Shown here in pieces: positions 8,749-17,411 of a stretch of DNA of 64,000 bases (position 1 is the stretch's first letter; each line of letters starts with the position of its first letter). The stretch is from CAVXJN01 sp963773585 (lineage in GTDB: Bacteria > Pseudomonadota > Gammaproteobacteria > JASBUN01), in assembly GCA_963773585.1 (NCBI GenBank), contig CAVZBR010000012.1, positions 1 through 64,000 of the forward strand, written 5' to 3'. A program made the position numbers and the translations under genes. The notes under the pieces were generated by a model. The model was not told where the DNA came from and did not search any database. It saw only the letters and a list, made by a program, of their open reading frames with translations.

Positions 8749-10019
8749 AAGCATGGTGGCTGGCCGCGCTCCTTGCGGCTGTGCCGACCACGCCTGCGAC
8801 AGCCGCCGAGGACTTCTCCTTCGACATCGGCCAGTATGCAAAGAAGCCGTATGAGTTCGGCGGCTACCTGCAGGGCAGCACCGAGCACCTGAGCATCGAC
8901 CGGGATGCCGCGCTCAGCGCGCTGAGTTTTCCCGACGGCGCGCCGGACAGCTATCAGCGCTATCGGGGCGTGCTGGAGCTCAGCGGCAAATACCGCTGGG
9001 ACAAGGCGAGCGTCAACGCACTGTGGCACGGCGAGACGCTGGACGAGTACACCGGCAACCGGCAGGACGCCACCTTCTACGAACTCTACTTCGACGCGCA
9101 ACCGGCCGAGCATTGGACCCTGGCCGCGGGCAAGCGCGCGCTGCGCTGGGGGAAAGGCTACGCCTTCAGCGCCGTAGGCTTTGTCGAGCGCCCCAAAGAC
9201 GCCACCGACCCGGAGCTGGCCCGCGAGGGCTTTGTGATGGCCACCGCCGAGTATGTGAAGAGTTTCGCCGGACCGCTCCAGACCGTCTCGTTCACACCTG
9301 TGATCCTGCCAGTGAGCGATGACGTCAATGACGATTTCGGCATGAAGGAGGATACCAATGTTGCCGCCCGGCTCTACATGCTCTACCGCGACACCGATAT
9401 CGATATCCTGCTGCGCCATGGCGACAGTCGCCCCGACGCTGTGGGGCTGGACTTCGCGCGCAACGTGACGACCAACTTCGAGATCCACGGCGAGCTTGCG
9501 CGGTTCCAAGACCGCACTCACCCGTTGCTCGACAGCAGCAATACGCTGGTGGTGCGTGATACCCAGGCGCTGGACTGGCTGCTCGGGTTGCGCTATCTCA
9601 CTGCAGCCGAGACCACCTGGATCGTGGAGTACTACCACAACGGCGCCGGTTACACGCCCGATGAGATGCAGCGCTTTTATGATCTGGCCCACGGCGGCGC
9701 GACCAATCCGCTCCTGCGGTCCAGGGCCCAGGCCGCGCGCCAGGGCGGTTTCGGCGCAGCGCAGCCCATGCGCGATTATCTCTACGTCAAGGCGTCACAG
9801 AAGGAACCCTTCGACGCGCTCTATTGGAACGTCGGCGCGACCGCCATCGTCAACCTGCACGACGGCAGCGCCTCGCTCATTCCCGAAGTCATCTACACCG
9901 GCATCGATAATCTCGAAGTGCGCGGGCGGCTGGCATTCCTTACCGGCGGGCGAGATACTGATTTCGGTGAGCGCCCGAACCAGTGGCGGCTGGAATTGAG
10001 GATGCGCTATTTCTTCTGA
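8745..10019 (+). CDS. Outer-membrane beta-barrel protein of unknown substrate
   Basis: A 424-residue protein with a signal peptide (about 1-21), alternating amphipathic strands separated by short turns and long acidic loops, and a terminal phenylalanine in MRYFF, the usual outer-membrane insertion signal. It resembles DUF1302-type or alginate-export-type barrels but I cannot assign it to a family. The start overlaps the LolA-like stop (ATGA at 8745), so the four genes 6009-10019 form one coupled operon reaching from the inner membrane to the outer membrane. Confidence 0.7.
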   Translation: MKAWWLAALLAAVPTTPATAAEDFSFDIGQYAKKPYEFGGYLQGSTEHLSIDRDAALSALSFPDGAPDSYQRYRGVLELSGKYRWDKASVNALWHGETLDEYTGNRQDATFYELYFDAQPAEHWTLAAGKRALRWGKGYAFSAVGFVERPKDATDPELAREGFVMATAEYVKSFAGPLQTVSFTPVILPVSDDVNDDFGMKEDTNVAARLYMLYRDTDIDILLRHGDSRPDAVGLDFARNVTTNFEIHGELARFQDRTHPLLDSSNTLVVRDTQALDWLLGLRYLTAAETTWIVEYYHNGAGYTPDEMQRFYDLAHGGATNPLLRSRAQAARQGGFGAAQPMRDYLYVKASQKEPFDALYWNVGATAIVNLHDGSASLIPEVIYTGIDNLEVRGRLAFLTGGRDTDFGERPNQWRLELRMRYFF

Positions 10020-10055
10020 GCCGGCGGAGAACCGGATGGGCCAGGCTGGCGCGAA

Positions 10056-10766
10056 ATGAAGGACACGAAGACGGCGCCGTTCGTCGGTCAACTCGGCAAG
10101 TTCGCCGCCCTGTGGCTGGTTTCCGATGCAGGCTATTACACGTTGCTGCCGGCACTCGGGATCGAGGCCAGCTACAATGCCAGCCCCGTCGGCGTGGCGC
10201 TGTATTACGGCATCTGGGTGGCGATTGCCGCCGTCAGCTTCCGATCCTTGTATCGCGATTGGTCTCGCTACGCCGCATGGCCGCCGCTCGAAACGCGCAT
10301 CGCCAGTCTGATCGTCTGGTCCGTCGCGCTGATCGGTCCCCTGATGTTCGTGGTCTTTGTGCTGCCGGCGCTGCCGCCGATCGGATGGACGCAGTCCTGG
10401 AAGCCGCCGGATATCCGCGTTGCCACCGCATGGTACTTCCTGCCGAAGTCCATCGAGATCGTATTCCAGCAACTGCTGATCGTGGGCCTTGTGCTTGCAC
10501 TGGCCGCGCAGCGATGCACCATCGTTACGATCATGATCTGCAGTGCCGCGGTTTTCGGCGGCGCCCATGGCCTGCTCGTATTCGCCGACGTTCCACTCGG
10601 ATACGTCGTCCGATTCATGGTTGCCGCCGCGGTGTTTGGCTTGTTGTTTCCCTATTTCATCCTGCGCCTGCGCAATGGGCTTGCGTATAGCTACATGGTG
10701 CATTGGCTCTATTACATTGTAACGGTGACCATGCCATATATTTTCTGGCAGCCGGGAAGTAAGTGA
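10056..10766 (+). CDS. Multi-pass membrane protein, divergent CPBP-protease-like
   Basis: A 236-residue protein with about seven hydrophobic helices. The second half resembles CPBP/Abi intramembrane proteases: EIVFQQLLI at 134-142 in the place of the usual EExxxR motif, a histidine at 171 in FGGAH, and a histidine at 216 in YMVHW. The double glutamate and arginine of motif 1 are not present, so activity is doubtful. It lies 36 bases after the barrel gene and may belong to the same operon. Function unknown. Confidence 0.55.
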   Translation: MKDTKTAPFVGQLGKFAALWLVSDAGYYTLLPALGIEASYNASPVGVALYYGIWVAIAAVSFRSLYRDWSRYAAWPPLETRIASLIVWSVALIGPLMFVVFVLPALPPIGWTQSWKPPDIRVATAWYFLPKSIEIVFQQLLIVGLVLALAAQRCTIVTIMICSAAVFGGAHGLLVFADVPLGYVVRFMVAAAVFGLLFPYFILRLRNGLAYSYMVHWLYYIVTVTMPYIFWQPGSK

Positions 10767-10877
10767 TGCGTTGGAATGCGGGATCGGATTCGGGACGACG
10801 CCGCCACCTGCACAGTGCATCTTCCGCGCGGTTGCGACACACGGGCCTTTGAAATAGATTTCATTGCGGTCGCTAAA

Positions 10878-12094
10878 TCAAAGGAGCGCCAGCCCGGCAC
10901 CGCCAGCGCCCAAGAGGATCACGATGATCCACGGCGGCGCTTTCCACACCGCGAGCAGGAGGAACCCCAACAGCGCCAGCGCGAAGTCGTACGTGCTTAG
11001 GATCGCGCTCGTCCACACCGGCTGATAAAGCGCGGAACCGAGAATGCCTACGACTGCGGCATTCGCCCCCCGCATCGCCGCCTGCGCCAGGGGTCTCGGG
11101 TGCGGAAGGCGTCCCAGAATGGCAGGGTGCCGATTGTAAGCAACATACCGGGCAGAAACAGGCCGACGAGGCAGATGATGGCGCCGGCGACACCGTTGGG
11201 TGCCGGCCCCATCGCGGTTCCGAGATAGGCGCCGAAGGTGAACAGCGGGCCGGGAACAGCTTGGGCGGCACCATAGCCGGCGAGGAACGTGGCATCGCTC
11301 ACCCAGCCCGTCCGCACGACCTCCGATTCGAGCAGCGGCAAGACGACATGACCGCCGCCGAAGACGAGCGCGCCCGCGCGGTAGAAGGACTCGAACAGCG
11401 CCAGCCCCTGCGCCTGAACACTCGCCCGGACAAGTGGGAGCAGGAGCAGCAGGGCGAAGAAAATGACCAGTGCAATCGCACCCGCACGGCGTGACACCGG
11501 AAACGCCAGATGACCGACCACATCGCCGCGCGCACCCCGACAAAGCCACAGGCCCGCGAAGGCACCGGCGGCAATGGCCGCCACTTGGCCGGCCGATCCG
11601 GCCACGAACACGACGATCAGGACCGCAAGCACGGCGATGGCCGCCCGCTGGCGGTCGCGGCACAGCGTCTGCGCCATGCCCCAGACGGCCTGCGCCACGA
11701 CCGCGACGGCGACCACCTTGAGCCCGTGAAGGAACCCACTGCCGAGCGGCCCTTCGAATAGGGCCACACCAAACGCGAACAGGGCCAGTGCGACGGCGGA
11801 AGGTAGGGTGAATGCTGTCCACGCGGCGAGCGCACCGAGCGGTCCTCCCCGCAGGAGTCCCATCGCAAACCCGACTTGGCTGCTCGCCGGGCCAGGTAGG
11901 AACTGGCAGAGCGCGACCAGATCGGCATAGCCCGACTCATCTATCCACTTCCGGCGGACCACCAATTCGTCGCGAAAATACCCAAGATGAGCGATAGGCC
12001 CACCGAACGAAGTCAGGCCCAGTTTCAGGAAGGCGCGAAAAACTTCGCCGGGCGATCGGGCGGCCGCCGGCCGGGCCTTGGCATTCACAGCCAT
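10878..12094 (-). CDS. chrA: Chromate transporter ChrA, one frameshift
   Basis: A two-domain CHR family transporter that exports chromate from the cytoplasm. The N-terminal half shows FLKLGLTSFGGPIAHLGYF and the QFLPGPASSQ motif; the second half repeats the family theme at LVFGGGHVVLPLL and AVPGPLFTFGAYLG. The frame changes between 11090 and 11105; beyond it the other frame continues with AQAAMRGANAAVVGILG and ends at 10878. Joined length is about 405 residues, normal for ChrA. The shift is a single-base event and may be a sequence error. Confidence 0.85.
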
Positions 12095-12321
12095 GCCCGC
12101 GCGGGCATCCCCGCTTCACGATGCGTGGGGATGCTGCGCATCATGACGTCCAGCGATTCATTGAACCGTTCACGCAGCTTGCCATTCGCAGCCTTCGACG
12201 CCCTGCGCCCCGTCGGTGTCACGCGGCCGACACGCCGGGTCCGCTCGAGGGATTCCAGCGTGACCTGGAATAGCCCTTCTCTTTCAAACCGCGACAGTCC
12301 ATGTACGATGCGGTTCGTTCC
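12085..12321 (-). other. Possible coding remnant upstream of chrA
   Basis: An open frame of 78 codons ends at TGA 12085-12087, overlapping the chrA start. Its translation (segment FQVTLESLERTRRVGRVTP, then a basic helix RASKAANGKLRERFNESLDV) looks protein-like, but there is no usable start codon and the frame is closed upstream at about 12322. It may be the 3' end of a small regulator gene whose 5' part is lost or out of frame. I do not recognise it. Confidence 0.25.
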
Positions 12322-12572
12322 TCACCGCATCTAACAGTTCTCATTAGCGATTTGGCGCCTGACGATTTGCTGAATGTCGCCGGATAGACGACGTGACACT
12401 TCGCCCCGCCATATTTTTCGGCTTCCTTGTCCCTGAGGCCGGCAACGCCAGCTGCTATAACGCATTGCGTCATATAGCGTCAAGCGTCATAGCGCGGGAG
12501 ATGACCGACGGACTTGCAAGGCGAACACAAACAGAAAGCCAGGTGAACGGCCGAGCTCATTTCGAGTGAAGA
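12322..12572. other. Intergenic stretch with no supported gene
   Basis: Together with the remnant before it, this makes about 480 bases between chrA and tRNA-Glu. Short frames exist on both strands but none has a start with a ribosome site or a recognisable family. No terminator, repeat or mobile-element end was found. Confidence 0.4.
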
Positions 12573-12649
12573 TGGCGTCCCCAAGGGGATTCGAACCCCT
12601 GTTACCGCCGTGAAAGGGCGGTGTCCTAGGCCGGCTAGACGATGGGGAC
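12573..12649 (-). tRNA. tRNA-Glu (anticodon UUC), CCA encoded
   Basis: Reverse complement begins GTCCCCATCGTCTAG and ends with TTGGGGACGCCA. Acceptor stem pairing, the anticodon loop CTTTCAC on a CCGCC/GGCGG stem, and the T loop GGTTCGAACC are all present. It is very close to the known bacterial glutamate tRNA. It stands alone, downstream of the Rieske-like gene on the same strand. Confidence 0.95.
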
Positions 12650-12725
12650 GTCGGGTACTGCAGGTGCCCTGGCGGGCGAAAAACGGGACTTTACGCGACC
12701 AGCCCGCGGCAGTCAAGGCAGCCGC

Positions 12726-13469
12726 TCAACAGCGGATCCGTGTGGCCGAGAATTCTTCCAATGGAACCACCGCAGCGGTAGGCGTCATGGCGCGGCGCAG
12801 ATCCTGAGTGCCGTACTCGAGCGCCAGACGGAAGCCGAATTTCTGGAAGAAACGGTCGAACAGCTCGCCGCCGCGGGTGGCCACCGCCGCCAGAGTATCG
12901 TGCTCCGGATCATACTCCAGTTGAATCGCAGCCAGCGGCTGGGGCGCCGGTCCGCCCAATACCGCGGCGCCGTGGGCGGGATCGTAGACACTCTTTTCGG
13001 AACAGCAATAGATGACACCGCTGCGGCGCTGCTGCTGATAATCTCGATCGTAGAAAGTCGCCGAATCCTCACGGTAACTGATGAAACTGACCTCCTGCGC
13101 CGGATGAGTCATCTTGTGCGCGCAAATGGCCGAATAGGCGACAATCGAGCGCTTCGGTCCCACCCCGCCGGGACACCGGTAGGTTGCACCGCTTTCCGTG
13201 TGCAGCAGTTCCTGACTCGGTTGCTGATCGAGGTTCAGCAGAAAACACGGCGTTGCCAGATAGGGATAATGGAAGATGTAATTCCTGCCCGGCACCAGAT
13301 CTCGCGCCCGAATGGGCGTTCCGTCGTGCGCGACCAATTGCGCGCGTGGGTAACGGTGTTCGGCCTGCTCCGAAACATCGCCACTGGAATCCCGTGCGGC
13401 CAGACATGTCGCCGCCGAGGCGCACCAAGCGATGAAACCGCGGCGGGTAAACTTTCCAGCGTCTCCCAT
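12726..13469 (-). CDS. Rieske-like protein with a lysine in place of one cluster histidine
   Basis: A 247-residue protein with a twin-arginine-type leader (TRRGFIAWC at 8-16). The first cluster motif is intact (C116-A-H118). The second reads C155-C156-S-E-K159-S-V-Y-D-P where Rieske proteins have C-x-x-H, so K159 occupies the histidine position. The following GGPAPQPL matches the Rieske proline loop. The codon for K159 is AAG, so one base change alone does not turn it into His. Either the cluster is bound differently or lost. GGGAG upstream supports ATG 13469. It is last in a minus-strand row with the biotin-ligase-like and prenyltransferase genes. Confidence 0.65.
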   Translation of the reverse strand: MGDAGKFTRRGFIAWCASAATCLAARDSSGDVSEQAEHRYPRAQLVAHDGTPIRARDLVPGRNYIFHYPYLATPCFLLNLDQQPSQELLHTESGATYRCPGGVGPKRSIVAYSAICAHKMTHPAQEVSFISYREDSATFYDRDYQQQRRSGVIYCCSEKSVYDPAHGAAVLGGPAPQPLAAIQLEYDPEHDTLAAVATRGGELFDRFFQKFGFRLALEYGTQDLRRAMTPTAAVVPLEEFSATRIRC

Positions 13470-13490
13470 GGCCTGCTCCCAGGAGCCGGG

Positions 13491-14288
13491 TTACGGCTCC
13501 ACACTTGCAAATGCGTCAGTCAAACTGATCCGGTCCACGATATCGCCATGGCCCAACAACAGGCCGCCATCGGCGGCAATGTCCAACAACCGCCCCGTAT
13601 GCCGGCTCCCCGCCGCTGCGACTTCGAACGCTTCGCCGACTCCAACCATGCGTTGCTGCCAAGCCTTGCGTACCGACTCGAAACCATCATTGGCCCACCG
13701 GTCCACCCAGATGAGAAACTGGCGCGCAAAGGAGCTCAACAATTGCCCGGCGCCGACGGCGCATTCTCCGTCCTCTTGCACAGAAGCCGCGTCGTGTCCG
13801 AGAAGCGATGGCGGCGGACTCACATTGACGTTGATGCCGAGCACCAACCAATCGGTTGTGCCGGACTCCGCTGCAGACCAGCGCATCTGGATACTGGCCA
13901 CCTTGCCTTGGCGCAGCAATAGATCGTTGGGCCAACGAAAATGAAGTTCGGTCAATGGCAACACATGTTCGGCTATCGCACTACCGAGCGCGACCACGCC
14001 CACCACCCCGAGTTGCACTGCCTCGGCGGCAATCTCATCGGGTCGCAGCACCAGACCAGCGTACAGACCCCCGGCCGGCGACAGCCAATCCTGGCCACAG
14101 CGCCCCAATGCTTTGGTCTGGGAGTGGGCATGCACCAGGGTGCCCTCCGGGGCACCGGCCTCAGCGCGGCGCACGGCCTCGTCGAGGGCGCTATCGACCT
14201 GCTCCAGTGACACCAGTTCATACAGGCGCGGCAATCCGTCCGCAGCTAGCCCGGACGATGTCGCACTTGCAGTCAAATCCATATCCAT
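13491..14288 (-). CDS. Biotin/lipoate protein ligase-like protein
   Basis: About 265 residues with the BPL/LplA fold: LGRCGQDWLSPAGGLYAGLV corresponds to the BirA GRGRRGRxWxSP segment, RWPNDLLL to the conserved WPND, KVASI to the catalytic lysine region, and LVLGINVNV to the conserved core strand. It lacks the BirA N-terminal DNA-binding domain. The arginine-rich adenylate-binding loop is altered (GRCGQDW), so biotin specificity is uncertain. Start is ATG 14288 or 14282; both overlap the end of the prenyltransferase gene. Confidence 0.65.
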   Translation of the reverse strand: MDMDLTASATSSGLAADGLPRLYELVSLEQVDSALDEAVRRAEAGAPEGTLVHAHSQTKALGRCGQDWLSPAGGLYAGLVLRPDEIAAEAVQLGVVGVVALGSAIAEHVLPLTELHFRWPNDLLLRQGKVASIQMRWSAAESGTTDWLVLGINVNVSPPPSLLGHDAASVQEDGECAVGAGQLLSSFARQFLIWVDRWANDGFESVRKAWQQRMVGVGEAFEVAAAGSRHTGRLLDIAADGGLLLGHGDIVDRISLTDAFASVEP

Positions 14289-15217
14289 GTCGCCAACCAC
14301 AGGCAACCCAAAGCGTGGATCGTCAGGGTGATCTCGATGGCTCGGCGCATCGCCCCGTCGGCCCTGCCGACCGCGATGACTCTCCTGGCGACATCGAGGC
14401 CAAGCAGCGACAGCCCGAGCACCGGTAAATAGCCCCACAGCGACAGGCGTGCGTAGACCGCGAAGCTGAATGCGGCAATGGCCGCAATCACTGACAACGA
14501 AGCGTACAGCGTGCCGCTGCGGGGCGCGCCCAGACGCACGACCAGGGTCCGTTTGCCGGCACCTGCATCGGCGATGGCATCGGGCACTTCGTTCAACAGC
14601 AGAATATTCGCCACCCAAATGCTGACCGGCAGCGATAGCACCACTTCCGACCAGCCCGCAATGCCGCTCTGCAACCAGGCCGAACCCACCACAGGCAGGA
14701 TGCCAAACCCGGCGGCAACCGCCGTCTCGCCAAAGCCCCGGGAAACCAGGGAGAAAGGCGGCACTGAGTACAGCACCCCCAGGGCTAGCCCAGCCAACCC
14801 AAGCCAGATCACCACCGGACCTTTGAGGGTGTAGAGGGCGATGCCGAACAACGTCGCGATCGCCAACAACACCACCGCCCAGCGACGCATCTGTTGCGAA
14901 GTCAGGACGTTGTTTTGAATGAACCGTGAACCACCGGTGTAGGGGAATATGCGCGCGCCGTTCTCACGGTCCGTGCCGTTGGCGTCGTCGCAGACATCGT
15001 TGAGCACGTTGACCCCTGCATGCACGCACACCACCGCCAGCACACCGATGAGCACGGCTGCAACGTCGATCGAGCCCGAGAGCTTCGCTCCCCAGCTGGT
15101 TCCTACTACCACTGGCAACACCGATGCGGGCAAAAACATCGGCCGCGTTGCCAATAGATATCGTTTCATAGTGCGCGTCGGCGAGGCGCCGGTCAGAGCC
15201 TGAACAGAGGGTTCCAT
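14273..15217 (-). CDS. UbiA family prenyltransferase, MenA-like
   Basis: A 314-residue polytopic membrane enzyme. Motif NVLNDVCDDANGTD is the first aspartate-rich prenyl-diphosphate site (NDxxDxxxGTD), and NEVPDAIADAGAGKRTLVVR is the second. The pattern matches 1,4-dihydroxy-2-naphthoate polyprenyltransferase (MenA) more than UbiA. No other menaquinone gene is in the window, so the acceptor is not certain. ATG 15217; an inner ATG at 15169 is possible. Confidence 0.8.
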   Translation of the reverse strand: MEPSVQALTGASPTRTMKRYLLATRPMFLPASVLPVVVGTSWGAKLSGSIDVAAVLIGVLAVVCVHAGVNVLNDVCDDANGTDRENGARIFPYTGGSRFIQNNVLTSQQMRRWAVVLLAIATLFGIALYTLKGPVVIWLGLAGLALGVLYSVPPFSLVSRGFGETAVAAGFGILPVVGSAWLQSGIAGWSEVVLSLPVSIWVANILLLNEVPDAIADAGAGKRTLVVRLGAPRSGTLYASLSVIAAIAAFSFAVYARLSLWGYLPVLGLSLLGLDVARRVIAVGRADGAMRRAIEITLTIHALGCLWLATWIWI

Positions 15218-15247
15218 TTTGAAATTACTCTTCTACGGGGAAATTCA

Positions 15248-15700
15248 TCAGTGTGGACGGTCCGCATCACAGGGCTCGCCGGGCAGCGCCCGGGAACGCG
15301 CAACGAAGATATCGATCAACCGCCGGCCAGTGTGCATAACCGCCGCGTCCAGCGACGAGGCCAGCAAACTGTGCGAAGACTGTCCGAATATGCGTAACGA
15401 TACATCGCAACCCGTAATGCCGTGGGGTGTAAACGACCACTCCAGGTTCAGTCCCGTGGCCCGGTCGTCCAACGGCCGCACTCGAATGAACGACGGACGT
15501 TCGAACTGCGCTACTGAGCGCAACCGCGCACTGAATAATCCAGACCCCAACCGTTGATCCACTACCATTGTCGTCGCGTCCTGGTGCAGTACCCGAACCT
15601 CGAGCCAGCCCGGGACGAATTCCGGATAGCGTGCCACGTCAACGATCACGTCATACAGGCGCTCGCAATTACAGCCTACAACCCTGCCGTCGGAAAACAA
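15248..15700 (-). CDS. RatA/COQ10-like SRPBCC protein
   Basis: About 150 residues of the START-like fold. Segment YDVIVDVARYPEFVPGW is the family hallmark near the N-terminus, and GLNLEWSFTP plus a C-terminal helix complete it. Members bind quinone or lipid (COQ10) or act on ribosomes (RatA). No ATG is available near the fold; TTG 15700, seven bases after the preceding gene stops, is the best start. Translational coupling to the SQR-CBS gene and proximity to a prenyltransferase favour a quinone-related role, by inference. Confidence 0.65.
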   Translation of the reverse strand: MFSDGRVVGCNCERLYDVIVDVARYPEFVPGWLEVRVLHQDATTMVVDQRLGSGLFSARLRSVAQFERPSFIRVRPLDDRATGLNLEWSFTPHGITGCDVSLRIFGQSSHSLLASSLDAAVMHTGRRLIDIFVARSRALPGEPCDADRPH

Positions 15701-15707
15701 AGCCGGC

Positions 15708-17411
15708 TCAGGTTTTGAACGTAAACAAACGAAGCAGATCGGAATGTGCCAGCATACCGGCGACGCTGCCGTCGGCATGGACGATCACAACTTGATGAAC
15801 CTGCCGCTGGTCCATTACTTGCGCGGCATCCTGCAAGCTGGCCTCCTCCGGAACGGTAACCGGCTCGGTGGACATGATATCGTCCACAATCGTGCCCATC
15901 TTCTTGTGGTGGTGCCCGCCGGGTAGCAGGTCCGCCATCGCATGAGCCAGGGAATGAGGCTTCAGATCCAGAGCGGAAACCAAATCGGATTTGCTGACAA
16001 TGCCGACCAGCTTTGCGTCGGGATCGAGTATAGGCACTGCCGAGATCCGGTGCTCGATCAGCAACTGCGCCACATCCCGCAACGCCGTGCCCTGCTCTAC
16101 ACATACAGGTTCGCGGCTCATCACTTCACTGACGCGCATCTCGTTGGCGTGGCGCAGCGCGGGTGCTTCGTCGACCCGCTTGCCGACGAAGTTCATATGT
16201 GCCGGCAGCATGGGCACGTGCGGCAGATATCCCGGCAACAGCATGTGCCAATACACCCACTTGAACGCTATTTTGCCGACGTGATTCATATAGGACTCGC
16301 GCAACAACGAAAACGGCCCGAAGCCCGGCGTCGGAAAGTGACCTTCTACGGGCTCCAGATCGTAATTGAAGTCCAGCAACAAGGCCTTGTGATAGCCGGA
16401 TTCGATAAAGCAGTTGGCATGTCCGTCGAAGCTTGCCATCGGCTTGTGACCGTCCATTTCCCGCAGCAGGTTGTCCACTACGGTCTCGGCTTCGAAATGG
16501 GCTACCGAGCCGGCCTTTGAAGTTGCGACGTTGGCATTGTCGCCTAGTAAATAGATCCGGTCTGCTTCACGACTCTTCAAAGTCCGCGGATCGGTGAACG
16601 CGTACCCCGACGCGTCGCCCAGTCCCGACTGCTCCAACACCTCGGGACCGAGATTGGGTGGAATGATACACAGCAGATCGTAGCCCACTTCTTTGCCATC
16701 GAAGGAGCGGATGGTGCGGTTCTCGCTGTCTACGCTTTCGATGGCGAAGTCCGCCACTACATGAATGTTTTTGTCGGCGGCGATCTTGCTAAGTACGCGA
16801 TTGGCAACCGGCTTGGTGAAGGCTCCGCTATAGGGCGTGACCAGCGAAATCTCCACCTGCTCGCGAACACCGCGTTGTTCGAAATAGTAGTCGGCCAGGA
16901 ACGCGAACTCGATCGGAGCCACCGGGCACTTGATCGGCATATCCGCAATATCGATGACCAAATGGCCACTTTCGAATTCGGACAACGCCTTTTGCAGTTT
17001 GAGTGCGCCCTCGAGCGTGTAGAACGTAAACACTTCGCGGTTCAGTACCGCCTCCAGACCTTCCACCTCGTCCGCTGCAACGCGACATCCAAGGGCACAC
17101 ACCAACCAGTCATATGAAAGTTCGCCTGCACTCGTAGCGACTTTGCGTCGCGCGTGGTCGATTTGTTCAACCCGCGCCTGAACGAATTTCGCCCGGCTGG
17201 GAAGCGGCGAGCGGATATCGCGCACGATGTCGCGGCTATCGTGATAGTCGTACAGACGAAACGGTATGAACAGAAGACCTGGTTGGTATAAATGATGTTC
17301 CGCAGCGTCCACTACGGTCAGGTTCCACAGTTTCGGATCCAGCTTCCGCGCGAGCATGTTGGCAACGATAGTGCCACCGGTCCCGGCTCCCAGAATGACG
17401 ACTTCACCCAT
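15708..17411 (-). CDS. Sulfide:quinone oxidoreductase-like flavoprotein fused to a CBS pair
   Basis: A 567-residue protein. Residues 1-410 are an FAD/NAD-linked reductase of the SQR/flavocytochrome c family: N-terminal GAGTGGTIVA nucleotide motif, C162-P-V-A-P active-site-like motif, second FAD motif IYLLGDNANV, and a C-terminal amphipathic region (about 375-415) that could seat it on the membrane. Residues 425-567 are two CBS domains (EVMSREPV..., DIMSTEPV...) joined by a linker with GGHHHKK. CBS pairs bind adenine nucleotides, so quinone reduction might be energy-regulated. ATG 17411 overlaps the ankyrin gene stop. Confidence 0.75.
   Translation of the reverse strand: MGEVVILGAGTGGTIVANMLARKLDPKLWNLTVVDAAEHHLYQPGLLFIPFRLYDYHDSRDIVRDIRSPLPSRAKFVQARVEQIDHARRKVATSAGELSYDWLVCALGCRVAADEVEGLEAVLNREVFTFYTLEGALKLQKALSEFESGHLVIDIADMPIKCPVAPIEFAFLADYYFEQRGVREQVEISLVTPYSGAFTKPVANRVLSKIAADKNIHVVADFAIESVDSENRTIRSFDGKEVGYDLLCIIPPNLGPEVLEQSGLGDASGYAFTDPRTLKSREADRIYLLGDNANVATSKAGSVAHFEAETVVDNLLREMDGHKPMASFDGHANCFIESGYHKALLLDFNYDLEPVEGHFPTPGFGPFSLLRESYMNHVGKIAFKWVYWHMLLPGYLPHVPMLPAHMNFVGKRVDEAPALRHANEMRVSEVMSREPVCVEQGTALRDVAQLLIEHRISAVPILDPDAKLVGIVSKSDLVSALDLKPHSLAHAMADLLPGGHHHKKMGTIVDDIMSTEPVTVPEEASLQDAAQVMDQRQVHQVVIVHADGSVAGMLAHSDLLRLFTFKT

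Noticed and set aside
12219..12473. 84-codon frame on the minus strand upstream of chrA, checked as a possible chrB
   Set aside because: No ChrB motif, no ribosome site, and its 3' half is in a different frame from the only protein-like stretch there.
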